Assembly: GCA_030062745.1 (NCBI GenBank)
Contig: CP099841.1
Coordinates: forward strand, 27,283,398-27,347,397
Origin: Capitulum mitella
Lineage: Eukaryota > Arthropoda > Thecostraca > Pollicipedomorpha > Pollicipedidae
Length of the DNA: 64,000 nucleotides
Reading direction: 5' to 3'
This document shows positions 1-10,479 of the stretch, in pieces. Position 1 is the first letter of the stretch. Each line of letters starts with the position of its first letter. The notes under the pieces are model-generated. The model was not told the DNA's origin, searched no databases, and worked only from the letters and a program-made list of their open reading frames with translations. The position numbers and the translations under genes were made by a program.

Positions 1-865
1 GCCGAAACGTTGAGTTAAAGACATGGCAATTTTCGCGCCGGCTGTCGGCGTGCGCTGCAGCTGTAGGCAGTAAGAAATTAACGGGAACAAATTTAAGCGT
101 TTTTTTTATTTTCGCAAAAAGCCTATCCAAGTAAATGTTATTGATCTTAATGGTTCCTGTGATGGTTTTTCATGCTCAAATTTTGGAAAAATTCATTAGT
201 TGTCAATCTACAAAACTGGCGGGGCTTTATTCGCGAAAGCCTGTTTATTTCCAAAATATGCAATTTTTAAAAACTTTTTGAGGTTCCTAGTATTACTTAC
301 GTCTTTGGAAGCCAGTTCTGCCATCTTCTACCCATTCTGAGTAATTCATCGCTGATTTTGACGGTGGTGCATTTTGGTTCACTACTGTTATTCGTGGCCT
401 GACCTCAGGTCAATGGCTAAAAGTCATTGATGCTTTGCCCAATGACGGTAACTAGGTGTCTGCTTCACTCTACACTAAAAATGTTATGAAATATTCCATC
501 AATTTCCGAATAAAACGACATGTCTTAAAAATGGGCTTAACCTTAGGTTAATGACCAGGAAAATTACGAAAAATCTGAGATAACAGCTTTGTTGCATGTA
601 CCACGATCACTAATCCCTGAAAGTATTATTGAGATATCTCGTTTTCCGAAAAAGTTACAGGGACTTTTTTGGACATAGGTCCGTTTGACCTAACCTAGGT
701 CAAGCACCTAACCTGACCTAAAATCAGAACTTTGACACAAGGTGCGAAAATAATGAAGCAAAAGGTACACAAAGTTTCGTGGCTCTGTGTTCGTTCGTTC
801 TTTCGCAATCCCGGAAAAGCCTCAGGGGGGGCGGTCAATTGCCCCCCCAGTCGGGGGCGGGTTAA
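1..865 (+). mobile_element. TTAA-flanked non-autonomous element, family B, cut by the window edge
   Basis: This stretch aligns along its length, in the same orientation, with 59044-59938, for example in the openings GCCGAAACGTTGAG and GCCGAAACCTTGAG and in the shared ends CAGTCGGGGGCGGGTTAA and CAGTCGGGGACGGGTTAA. It stops at TTAA (862-865). The second copy shows that about 350 bp of this one lie left of the window. There is no transposase ORF. It carries several AGGTCA/TGACCT half-sites, including an everted pair near 405-419. TTAA target and C-rich ends suggest piggyBac-type mobilisation, which is inference. Confidence 0.7.
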
Positions 866-1275
866 CCCCAACAACTCAATAGGACCTTTAGTCCAGGAGA
901 GGCCAAGCTCTCCACATATACTTTCCTTCTCCAACGCTTGGTCCCACATTGTTAGCGTCTTTTGGTGGTTCAGCTTAAGTTCACTAATATGCTCAAAACC
1001 GCTATAAATGTTCATGCATTCCTTTAATGAGCATTCTGATTCGTCCATAAAAACCGCCAAGTCGTCGGCGTACGCCAATGTTTTCAGTGTAACTGTGCGA
1101 ACGCGTATCCCTTTCGCCCGTTCCTCTTTCCTGATTTTTGTCAGCAACGGTTCAATGCACAAAAGAAACAGGTGATAGCTGAGGGGACAACCCTGTCTCA
1201 AGCCCCGGTTGCTTACGTAAGGCCAGGACAAGCATTTGTTGACCTGCACCCGAGCGATTGGTGCTTGACCTTGGT
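866..1275 (-). pseudogene. Non-LTR retrotransposon reverse transcriptase fragment
   Basis: Read on the minus strand, this segment encodes part of a LINE-type reverse transcriptase. Visible in order are a VQVN..LSWP approach, the block RGLRQGCPLS, then LFLLCIEPLLTKIR, and the catalytic box LAYADDLAVFM with both aspartates kept, followed by a LNHQKT segment. These are the standard fingers/palm motifs of non-LTR retrotransposon enzymes; the arrangement is closest in style to the CR1/L2/Tx1-like groups, but the clade cannot be settled by eye. The reading frame is open for about 135 codons. It ends abruptly at the TTAA edge of the family B element, so that element probably inserted into the LINE. 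Upstream on the minus strand the frame runs into a CA/TA microsatellite, so the N-terminal side is lost. Confidence 0.85.
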
Positions 1276-1353
1276 TGACAGTTATAGATGTAAATATATA
1301 CGTATAAGTAAAAATATGTATACATATAAATATAAATATATACATATACACAG

Positions 1354-1354
<1 letters not shown>

Positions 1355-1414
<60 letters not shown>
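1355..1414. repeat. (CA)n(TA)n microsatellite
   Basis: About 12 CA units are followed directly by about 18 TA units. It lies at the 5' break of the reverse transcriptase relic. Long open frames across it are artefacts of the dinucleotide repeat. Confidence 0.97.
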
Positions 1415-1416
<2 letters not shown>

Positions 1417-1636
1417 TGGACAGATAGATATATCCAGGCCCAGTTAGTGAGTTCCCTTTGACTGCAGTTGATCGAGCGGCAATGTGATAGCCCATTGGAG
1501 CTTGAACAAACTGTCTGATCACGACGGCTGGCAATCGGGTTTACTGGGCGGCCCAATGTGGGCCAAATGAAATGTCTGATTTGACCCTCTTCAAAGAGTG
1601 TTGCGAACGCCCATTGGGCCGTCTTTGGGCCCAAAT

Positions 1637-1700
1637 CCGTGATCGGTAGCCCAGTTGGTACAGCGTTTGTTTTTCCGCAGGCTACTTGACAACTGACATG
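1637..1700 (+). repeat. tRNA-derived SINE head (candidate)
   Basis: CCGTGATCGGTAGCCCAG followed by TTGGTACAGCG closely matches the A-box half of a tRNA (TAGCYCAGTTGGTAGAGCG). No convincing B box follows, so it is not a functional tRNA gene. The same opening CCGTGATCGGT occurs at 33106, supporting a dispersed SINE family. Confidence 0.45.
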
Positions 1701-4240
1701 TAGAGGGATTGCCTTCTGCGTGACTGTGTCGTTAATGTCGGCACGTTAAACTTTCTCCCCAAAATTATGCCGTTAACCTGGTACGCGATTGGATATAGGG
1801 ACGTAGAAGCCTGAGCAATAAGCACTGCTTACCGCTGTCTCTGGTCGCCACGTATCGCAACAAAACACACGGATCAAACATATAAGGCAACTCTCAATCC
1901 AGAAAAAAATCAAACAGGAGGAGAAAACAACCTCGGAGCTGAAAGAAAACTTGAGCCATTTTTGAAAGCGAAGACCATGGGTCTTTATTTTGAGCTCAAA
2001 TTGAGCCCGAAATCAAAACAAATGGGAGAGCCAGAGTAAGCAGAAGAAAACAGAAAGGCATGGTTAGTTTCGAATCAGGCCCTGATTTTCATCGTGCGTC
2101 CGCCTGTGGTTGTCAAGAGCCGGCGAAATGACCGAGAGAACGATTAGCAACGAGCGACGGAAGCAACCGCGGACGAACGGAAGCCAGCCGGTTGGTTGCT
2201 CATTTTTTTGTTGAACTGAATGAACGGCTCGCAAAATGGGCCACAGGTCAGAGCGCGGCATGCGAGGACATGGAGGAAAAGCTATATATAGATGAGTTAT
2301 CGTGAGATTGTGCACACACCTTTGTTCATGTGGCAATCGCGTTTTAAAACGTGCTGGTGCTAATCCGTCGGGCCGTTATCGTGGGGCGACCCGATCTTTT
2401 CATCCATGTCCTTTTTTTCCCATAGTATCCAGTGGTAAAGCTCGGCGGCACCAATTACCCTGTTGTTTGCATTATTCTCAGCAATCGCTCAACGTGGCGA
2501 CATAAAATTTTTCACGCACCTCCGCTCATATGTCGATCGGGTTTTGAAACATTTTCGCAGAGACCTGCTACTCGTACACCGTCGTACTTAACTCGGCACC
2601 GTCTGGCGAGTTACCCGCGACCGCCCGAGGGTGTCAAAAAGGGACCACCCTGGTATCTCAGGATCTAACCGTCGGATCTGAGCCGGTCTAACACCAATCG
2701 ATAGCCCTGAGTCTTGCGATTCAGAAAATGCTATTTTAGTCTTTGACCACGTGACTGATGACGGCACAGATCACGTAAAACGCAAAACATGGCGTCGGAA
2801 AAACTGACGCCGGTTCGTACACCAGATCATCGGTAATCCTGGTCTTAGATACTTCAACTGGGCTTCAAACGAAACGTCATGATCTTCTGCATCAGAAGCC
2901 AAAATGCCTAAGAAAATGCCGGGTCAAGGTCAACCTAGGCCAGGTGAAATATTGCTCTTACTTTACATGCCAGATATCAATACTTACAGCCGTTTTAATC
3001 CACGTGAAGGAAGGGACGGAAGTGAAACCTTCGGATGATTAGTTTTGCATTACCTGTTTTTCATCCCGTCAAGATCATTTTAGATCACGTCAGACAAAGT
3101 TACATTACTCTTCCTGACAAAGAGCGATAAGTACTCGCTGGTATTCTTAACTGCATGCAAGTACAGAACTGAAATGATATCTCGTGATAATCAAATCTGC
3201 TCTGTCTGCTCCTTATCGGGTCAAGGTGAAACCAGGTCAGCACAGATAGTGGTTTTTCTTTCTCTGAATAGGAACAATAATTGTTCTCTGATGCTACTGA
3301 ACGATCTTCATCAGACAATCAGATCAGACAATGTTAAACTTAAATTTGTTTTGACATTTACTTATGACGTCACCTGATATGACCTCGTGTGGCTTTGGTG
3401 AACCTCGCTAAAGAGGCGCATATAGATTTGCTTGTCTGACTTGAACGATGGGGAAGGTCAGCGGCAACAACTTCTATCACCCGCAATGCAAATCAGTTCA
3501 ACTGTCATCATGTATGCTATGTGATTTTCCATGACCTCTCATGTTGACGTGTCATGGTTCTATACCCTTTTGGGGACCGTGTTCTATGTAAATCCAAATA
3601 ATCCATGCTTTATATTCGCGAATGTTATAAAAAAAACAAGGCATGTTCGCGCCACCGCCCAAAGAGGCGAAAACACGCATGAAGGCTTTCACTTAAGACG
3701 TCATATCTCCATGACCTGACCTAGCATGAAAGTGGTTTTAATGTTAAAATATGTAAAACTGGCTGGTGAACAGGCACTAAAAGTTTGGTTGGGCTGGCTC
3801 CAATGGTTCAGAGGTTATTTGCGAAAACCGAGAGGGTGCCCTATTTGACACTCCCCAGGCGTTGCCACGTTAAAGGCGAGGTCCTGTCTTCACTCGTCGT
3901 CGTCTTTCGGGCCGCGATCGGCCGGCACCGGCACGGTTCTTCCAAGCAGCGGCAAATCCTCCAAGCATGGAGTGCACTTTTGTCCTGGGCGTTTCTCCGC
4001 CGGCAGGCATATCGTGTTCATTAGGCTGCTATACAGCCTATGCATGGGGGCGTGACGATGCACATTTTGAGTTTTTCCTCATCGTTATGTGAAGACAGTT
4101 TTTTAAATACTTGCATGCAGGCTTGTGCCAGATTCACCTGAACTGCATCGGTTTCCTTTAGGATTTCCAGAGCCGGGAATCGATTCTGATGAACATTCGG
4201 TGCGTCTTTTTTAAGTGGATCGATTTATTTCGGCGCCAGA
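1701..4240. other. No gene seen; degenerate repeats with AGGTCA half-sites
   Basis: No recognisable coding region. A decayed direct repeat is offset by 200 bp (2314-2350 and 2514-2550; roughly three quarters identical by eye). TGACCT/AGGTCA half-sites recur at about 2930, 3220 and 3715 in the style of the TTAA-flanked families, so much of this is probably old transposon sequence. A weak resemblance to the end of a retroelement pol frame near 2330-2400 was not firm enough to call. Confidence 0.5.
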
Positions 4241-4370
4241 TTCATAAGTGAATCGATTCAGCTTTGATTCGGCTCAGAATCATACGTATAGTTATTATGT
4301 ATAAAATTACGTATATGTTGTATAATTGTAGATATACATCGTATGGTATTGATGGGATACTTGAGATGAC

Positions 4371-4371
<1 letters not shown>

Positions 4372-4404
<33 letters not shown>
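4372..4404. repeat. (TA)n microsatellite
   Basis: About 16 TA units. It sits exactly at the boundary of a dispersed repeat that also abuts an AT run near 8077. Confidence 0.95.
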
Positions 4405-4407
<3 letters not shown>

Positions 4408-4640
4408 GCTTTTTGGGAGTACCTTCTCTTTAACACACTGTTTATTAAACACGACGGCAAATTTAGCGTTGATCAGTTTCTTGTTCGTTTGTTCAAGGTT
4501 CCGTGTCATTCATTTGTCGTTATCATCATGTCTATGTACAAAATTTTCAAAATTGATCATTTATTGGCCGACGTCTCGAACCATTTTAAATTCATTATGA
4601 GGTCAAAACTGTCAAACTATGTTACATGCATGGTGTAAAA
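4405..4640 (+). repeat. Dispersed repeat F, copy 1
   Basis: The segment starting after the TA run shares a stretch of about 150 bp with the reverse complement of 7921-8076. In the same frame both would encode a similar peptide with the core KHDGK(L/F)S(I/V)D, then RLFK and SFVV. The similarity holds at protein level but the frame soon closes, so this is probably a relic of a transposon ORF of unknown type. Both copies end at an AT microsatellite. Confidence 0.55.
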
Positions 4641-4869
4641 CAGCAGCCAAAATTAGCACATTTCGTTCACAAAGAAAACTAATATCGCATTGCATGGCAT
4701 ATGACGTATTTCCATTCACGCATTCAAGGCTGCAGAACCTCAACAGCCACCCTATTTACTACCAGTCTCAATCAAGAGTGATGGAGCCTCTAGAGATGGG
4801 GAGGGGGGGGGCAAGCGTAATTTTTATCTTGTTTCTTTCAGTTGTCCCTCCTCCACCTCCCCCCGTCCT

Positions 4870-5400
4870 GGGGGGACCCATATAGGTTGTATGGAGTTCA
4901 TATTGCAGCCAACTGGTGCCAGTCCGACCACATCATGTCTATATCCTTCACAAGCTGGTCGACAAACAAAGTTGCACGATGAGGGCAGCTCCTCACGACG
5001 TGCATGGAAGCTCTGTCCTTCAGCATGTCCTCCTCAAAAATGATCTTGTTGTTTGCTAACAAAGTCCTCATTTCCTTTTTCACTACATTTAGTTGGTGCT
5101 CTTTTCACTAAACGGTTGACATTATCCCCGACTATCACGCTCTTAGGAGGAGTATTCTTCAGCAAATTCGGCGAACCACCCTTCAAATAGCGTGGCATTC
5201 ATGGAGTCGAAATAGTCTCCACTTTTCCCGTCCGTCCATCCGGTCAATGAAGAGCCATCTTTGCAGCCGGCATGCACGATGATCAGGCGTTTTCCTTTAC
5301 CGATTACAGATTTCTTCCCGCATATTTCCAGATGTCATCCAACCAAGCTGCCTGAGCTGCATCATACTGGTGTACCATGTCTCATCCAGATACCCTACTT
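4870..5400 (-). pseudogene. Broken DDE transposase (IS630/Tc1-mariner-like DDE endonuclease)
   Basis: On the minus strand, pieces of one transposase appear in the right order across several frames. YLDETWYT (5369-5396) carries the first catalytic Asp block. GKGKRLIIVHAG (about 5271-5305) and GDYFDSMN (about 5200-5230) are typical downstream blocks. SVIVGDN (about 5120-5140) holds the second Asp. After a stretch encoding KKEMRTLLANNKI comes HDVVGLAPVGCNMNSIQPIW (about 4872-4930). This matches the family block in which a Pro-Ile-Glu triad glutamate is expected; here the Glu appears as Gln. There are at least two frameshifts and several stops, so it is dead. The order and spacing of blocks fit the DDE superfamily endonuclease widely spread in invertebrate genomes. 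No terminal repeats could be assigned. Confidence 0.8.
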
Positions 5401-7181
5401 GGCGTTGGGTTCTTGAGTTCTAATCATTGCTCTCAGGTGCCTGCAGGCTCGGGTGCCTGCAACATACCGAGGCCCTAGAAATCCAGGTAGAACCGTCCGG
5501 CCAAAATAGCGCCTGGAGTGACATCACAGGCGACAGGCCGCCGTTCACCCAGCATGCAGGATAATGCTAGGTCAGAGCACTTCTACGTTATTTCGACATC
5601 GATGTGGTAGGAAGGACACTCTTCGCCATTTGGGCAACAAAATACCCACAATAATAAATTATTTTGCGCACCTGTGTTCTCCAATGACCTCTTGTTTGCC
5701 GGGGGGGGGGGACACTGTGGCAAGGTGCAGGGGGTTAGTATGACCCCCCTTTCACTGGCGTCCGGCGCCTGAGGTGCTGAAGAAAACAATAAAAATAGAA
5801 CAGCAGATAGCATGGCATGTACTCTGAGGCTTTTACAAGGTTATTTTTTATCATCCTTTCAGTGTGACCTGCCGGGTCAGGGCAAACGAGGTTAGGTCGG
5901 GATTTTGTCAGAATTACGCCGTTCTTTCGCATATCACGAAGACAACGCCTTCAAGGCTTATGTTGATCATAATGGCGTCTAAGAGAAAGGACAGGTCATC
6001 TAATATCACCCGATGTCGGTATGCCCATGACCTGAAATCCCCTTAAGATGACATTGGCGCTGTCATGGCTGTTTTGGCGCATAGTAAAGGACCAAGTATG
6101 ATCATCGGAGACAGAACCGAAATCAGGTTTTCAATACACAACTTGTCTTTTGCATTCCGTATTTCTGGTTATTAGCAGTGACGGGTTTTCAGCGCGGACA
6201 GTGGTCACCGCAACCAACCGCATTCGGACTTCAGGTGAAGACTAAGCGACCAGGGTGGATGCGCTTGGCACAACCATGAGCTCACGAGCCCCTCAACATT
6301 TCGGGAAGCCCTTCATGTCCCGACTTTTTCATCGAGGGCGCTTTTTTTAAGGAAGTGGCACGACCACCGCTGGAGTTGGCCGGGCATTACGGTGGCTGGA
6401 AATTTGCGAGGTCACGAGCGACGTTTGGGAGGCAGAGCTTTGCAGCCCGGTTTTAGTTGCCGGGACGATACTGCTTTGCAGCAAACGGTTCTTGTGATTT
6501 GTTGGTGGTGGCGGGGCCGACGATGGGTGGTGGAAGACGACTGCGAGATGACGCGAGTTCCAACGTTGCTCGCTGTTAACGTCACTGCCTGAACGCTTTT
6601 GGCAAGGTAACTCTGATTGCGTAGCGGAAAAATGTTTATATTGACGAGTGGCGTTTTATCTGCATGATGGTGAGATCAAACGCGCCAGAGCCTGCCGTTA
6701 CTATTTCACACTACTTCCAATCACTAACGTTGGTTTTACACTTACAGACGATGGCTGCGCGGTACCGCGGATTAAGATACGGTCGAACCGGCTAGCCAGC
6801 TGACTATGGGTGTACCATTGGGGATGGGGAAATCTGGGAGACAAATCCCCCCAGTTTTGGCGAGATGGGTTTTTGTCTACCCAATTTTGGTCGGCAAGTG
6901 AACTTTTGTGCAGTCTCCCGTTGAAAAATAGCTTCTTGGGTCAGACTGTCCTTACAGATTCTCATTTGTCCCCCCTCCCAATTTTCGGGACGCGGCTACA
7001 CCCATGCAGCTGTCGGCCGACTCACGCCGGCCTTCCATTGGTCGAGGAGGACCGTGACGTTATTGGAAACACCCCAACATGTTATTTTGATAAGCATGTT
7101 TTTTATACGGGCTGGCAACATACGGCTTGTTCATCAGCAGCTTTCGGTTGTTTAATTTCCGGAAGCAGGAACCGTTTCGAA
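5401..7181. other. No gene seen
   Basis: The first 150 bp may be the upstream remains of the transposase relic. A G-run (5701-5710) and the following CCCCCC tract look like decayed MITE ends. Around 5865-6040 there are more TGACCT/GGGTCA half-sites. Nothing coding is supported. Confidence 0.5.
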
Positions 7182-7347
7182 TATGGGCGCAGCCAGGATT
7201 TCTTTAACAGGGGAGGGGGAGGGGCCTCAGTGAGCACTGGAATCATACGAAAATCACCTGTTAGGAAGACGATGTGCAATGTGTTTCACTAAGAGAAAAA
7301 TGCAGGCCTGGGGGGGTAGGGGCGTCCCCTTCTGGCTGCGCCAGTGG
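7182..7347. mobile_element. Short MITE with GGCGCAGCCAG ends
   Basis: The left end GGGCGCAGCCAGGATTTC is matched in inverse at the right end (CTGGCTGCGCC), giving about 165 bp with G-rich subterminal tracts. Flanking duplication is unclear (GTTTCGAA against TTTTCAAG), so the superfamily is left open. Confidence 0.5.
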
Positions 7348-7920
7348 TTTTCAAGAACTTTCCCCAACGAACTTCTGCTCATCCTACGTTATAGGTCATC
7401 TGAAGCTGTATCCAGCAACGAACTCTAGGTTACATGATCACCACTGACATGCATATTATGCACTGTGTATTTGATTATGCCATATCATAGTCATCCAAAT
7501 TATCAATAACACCAGTCCAGCCGACACGATTCTTTGGTGATTCTAATTCTCCTTGATTCCGCTCATGAATAATACGATTCAGAGCCCGTGGGCTACGCCA
7601 GGCATTCGGTAAACGCGTTCTCGAACTTGGGACAGTGGAACCAAATGGCTATCCTCGCCAGCCAGCTTCTGAATGTCTCTCCCCTCCTTACAGTAGCTGA
7701 GCACGTTACGAATAATTTATCTACCCTGCTTAACAGCAGTTGCACTTTAATTTGGATAGAGCCCTGTCAACTTAACTGAAGCAGTTATTACACTTTAGTG
7801 GTCGTCTAGCTTTTCAGCGCCTCACATCTTTTAACACCATAGGTTCCTAACTTCTTCCTTCCCTGTCTCAAATCTGATTTTTACTAATCTCGCGCTTTTT
7901 TACATGTGACGCTGCAATTC
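7348..7920. other. No gene seen
   Basis: Unique-looking AT-rich sequence without a supported feature. Confidence 0.5.
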
Positions 7921-8074
7921 ATGCGCTTAATTGAAATGCTCTTTTGAAAAAGTGAACTATAGCTTTGGAAATGTTCCTCATAAACATACCCTTAACGACA
8001 AACGAATCATAGGAAATCTTGAACAAGCGAAGAAGAAGCTTATCAATGCTTAATTTGCCGTCGTGTTTAACAAG

Positions 8075-8076
<2 letters not shown>
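7921..8076 (-). repeat. Dispersed repeat F, copy 2
   Basis: The reverse complement matches 4430-4580. Translated on the minus strand it reads VKHDGKLSIDKLLLRLFK and a following SYDSFVV, close to copy 1. It ends against an AT run that later received the first hAT copy. Confidence 0.55.

Positions 8077-8139
<63 letters not shown>
8077..8139. repeat. (AT)n microsatellite, insertion site of hAT copy 1
   Basis: An AT run with one C at 8120. Its last eight bases, TATATATA (8132-8139), equal the eight bases after the hAT right end (11864-11871). Confidence 0.95.
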
Positions 8140-8152
8140 CATAGGTGGGCAC

Positions 8153-8335
8153 TGGTCCGTTACTCCGTTACTCCGTTACTAACGAAGTTACTTTTTTGAG
8201 TAACGGAGTAACGGACCCGTTACTTTTATTTTACTGTAACGGACTGAGTAACGGAAGTTACTTTTGTGGTCCGTTACTCCGTTACTTTTTGGTCCGTTAC
8301 TCCGTTACTCCGTTACTCCGTTACTTTTTTAACTC
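8153..8335. repeat. Left subterminal CCGTTACT array of hAT copy 1
   Basis: Many direct and inverted copies of GTTACT/AGTAAC, including four consecutive CCGTTACT octamers near 8290-8326. Similar dense short motifs near the ends of hAT elements are typical transposase-binding regions; the role here is inferred. Confidence 0.85.
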
Positions 8336-8523
8336 CTTACAGACACCGCCAGGCTTTATTTGCATCGGCACACGCCATTGGCTACTTGAATAGCCAACAC
8401 CCAATAGCGTGCGGCGATACAAGCGCGGCTGGGCGCGCACTCAGCTGACAATCGCGGAGTAGACTTGTTGACAATATTCGTCAGCTGATAAACGTTGACG
8501 GCAAGCTGGCAGCAATGGTTCAG

Positions 8524-8530
8524 TATAAAG
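8524..8530 (+). promoter_or_regulatory. TATA-like motif upstream of the BED exon
   Basis: TATAAAG lies about 380 bp upstream of the BED ATG. It is kept in copy 3 (TATAAAG) and altered in copy 2 (TGTAAAG). No clear initiator was recognised. Confidence 0.25.
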
Positions 8531-8902
8531 GCCAGCTGACTTTGACCTTTTGGGACAAAAGTATTTTTTTTGGGGACAAAAAATTTTGGGACAAAAGTAT
8601 TGAATTATGCGTAAGTTTGATATGACTTAAAATTATAAATTAACCAGTCGTCATTTTTCAGGCTAAAAGATATCAAAGTTATTATCATTTATACTGGAAC
8701 AGCCAGCTGACGGCGGTTTTCAACGTTGTCTCAAGTTAGTCACGGATTGCTTACCACCGCCACACGGTTCACCGCCAAGATCACCCAAGGCTGCTGAGCA
8801 CATGATTACTGCCGCCATGGCCTTGGATCTGTGATGTCCATGGGGCGATGGAGTGGTGACTGATTCTTGACTGGTCTGAAATTTTAACTACCTGACACTA
8901 AA

Positions 8903-9178
8903 ATGTCCCATCAAGGCGTCTTTACGCCGCCACTGGAGGTCGAAAACCTTGACTCCGAGTCTGACGGTGCCTCAGCTTCGGAGGCAGAGGACGAGCCCGG
9001 TCTGGGTCACCCATGGCCACATCTAGAAACGTACTTTGAGTTTAAGGAGGAGGGGAAAAACGTCATTTTTACGTATGTCCTGTGCCGACCGAAAGAGGTA
9101 ATAATCAAGGGTCACAAGAGTAGCCTTTCAAACCTAAAGGCACATATCAAGAGGAAGCATTATTTACGGTATTTCCAG
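8903..9178 (+). CDS. hAT transposase exon 1 with BED-type zinc finger (open)
   Basis: The 92-codon exon starts MSHQGVFTPPLEVENL, runs through an acidic Ser/Glu/Asp-rich stretch (residues 18-32), and then a BED-like region from about residue 40 (PHLETYFEF) to 90. The expected pattern is Cys-x2-Cys followed by His-x4-His. Here Cys61, His81 and His86 are visible, but the first Cys position is Tyr58. BED fingers bind DNA in hAT transposases and domesticated relatives. The exon ends TTCCAG followed by GTGAGA, a strong splice donor, in phase 0. If the intron is retained, the frame adds ten residues and stops at 9211 (102 aa). The ATG has A at -3. The family's usual protein is about 600 residues, so this is only the N-terminal part. 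Confidence 0.8.
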
Positions 9179-9277
9179 GTGAGAACAATGTGCACAATAA
9201 GTTGTCAGTAGTGAAGCATAATTATGAAGCTTGTCGACTATTGCTTGGACTATTTGCCTGAACCATATTCTCTGCAG
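9179..9277 (+). other. Predicted intron of the hAT transposase relic
   Basis: A GTGAGA donor follows the BED exon. A pyrimidine-rich acceptor TTCTCTGCAG ends at 9277, giving a 99-bp intron. The next exon opens GCAGTGAGATTCAC and is then interrupted by a nested element at about 9298. Confidence 0.55.
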
Positions 9278-9297
9278 GCAGTGAGATTCACATTACC

Positions 9298-9863
9298 GGG
9301 GGGGGGGGGCAGATATGCGGTAATCTACCTTTCGGCCGACGCCTACCCGTAATTTTTGGAGACGCGGAATTGGCAACACAAGTTGTGTGAACAATTTAGC
9401 CCATTCAGGTATTTTTCTAAGCACTGGCCCTACTGGATGTGTAAACTGACTTGGTTAGGTAACTCTTGAATTTTGATTCAGTTGACACATGTTTGCCTTC
9501 AGCCGATACGAGCTAACCAAACCAAAAAAACAGGCAAATTAAACCTAACAAAAAATTAGTTTTACATGCCCATCTAGGGCAATCCCTGCAACCATACAGT
9601 AGGTTTTAGGTTAGGTTAGGTTAAATCATTTTTAACTTGGAGGACAGGCTACATTGTCCATGCGATTCGAGTTACCACTTCTACGTTCCCGAAGAAAAAT
9701 ATCAACTGGCCGAAACACCTTTCGGCTGACACATTATTTTTTGTAGACGCAGAAGTGAGGACCCAAACTCAAACATGATATGAGCCGTTGCCACTTTTGC
9801 ACCTTCGAAAAATATGCATTGGCCGAAAGGTGAAGATTACCAATTCTGCCCCCTCCCCTCCCC
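9298..9863. mobile_element. Inverted-repeat element nested in hAT exon 2
   Basis: The left end (a G run, then GCAGATATGCGGTAATCTAC and CTTTCGGCC) is the inverse of the right end (GGCCGAAAGGTGAAGATTAC then a C-rich run), about 36 bp of imperfect match. It is also present in copies 2 and 3 (about 34390-34945 and 45738-46303), so it inserted before the hAT copies multiplied. Confidence 0.6.
9604..9623 (+). repeat. Short TTAGG-type run
   Basis: Three to four units of GGTTA in a row, conserved in all three hAT copies. TTAGG is the common arthropod telomere unit; here it is only a short internal run, not a telomere. Confidence 0.5.
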
Positions 9864-10479
9864 GCCCTTCCAGAGATCTCGAGATGCATTCGTCCAATGT
9901 TGATGGGATGAATGCCATTTAATATGTTTCAACGAGATCTCCAATTCCAGGCCCCAAAAATTCAAAAATTGCGAAAATAGGGCGTGGGGGCAAACAAACT
10001 CCAAAATTTGGGGATTTTTGAAAGGTCACTGCGGCCGTGTTTACCAACCAATTTTCATGGGAATAACACGGTTCAGCTTGGAATGCCCAAGTCTTTTATA
10101 TACCGAAAGCTGGAATTTAAAATAGAAAACCATAGGCAGTTCCAGGTAGGGCAAGAAGGGTGATTTTTGAAATAAGAAATTTCTTTTGTTTTTGTTTGTT
10201 TTGGGTGATATAAACATCAGATGTACAACTAGCAAGCCAGTTTAAGTTTATATGTAGCGCAGAGGTGGATCCAGGTAAACAAAATTGGGAGGGCACCATA
10301 AGCACGATAGTGTGCTCCCCCATTTTTTTCAGTACCTGGGTGTGCGTTCGCCTGAAAATGTGTGTGCATACGCATTGTTTAGGATGTGTATGACTATATA
10401 AATGAGTCAGTGATCTTTATTTCTACTCAGAATGTCACGATAGTGAACCGCACAATTTTGAAGCTTCACGCACAGCACA

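Noticed and set aside
695..1634. 279- and 160-codon minus-strand frames across the CA/TA microsatellite
   Set aside because: The long Tyr-Ile/Cys-Val runs are dinucleotide repeat translations; only the reverse-transcriptase part (866-1275) is supported.
1637..1720. tRNA gene
   Set aside because: A-box half is good but no B box or acceptor stem pairing was found.
2300..2670. Possible Ty3/gypsy pol C-terminal relic
   Set aside because: Only a loose resemblance over about 20 residues with frame changes; a profile search would be needed.
9604..9623. Telomere-like TTAGG run
   Set aside because: Only three to four units inside a transposon, repeated in each copy; not a telomere or fusion scar.
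10041..10235. 64-codon minus-strand frame conserved in the three hAT copies
   Set aside because: No domain, AT-rich, and conserved only because the copies are nearly identical.
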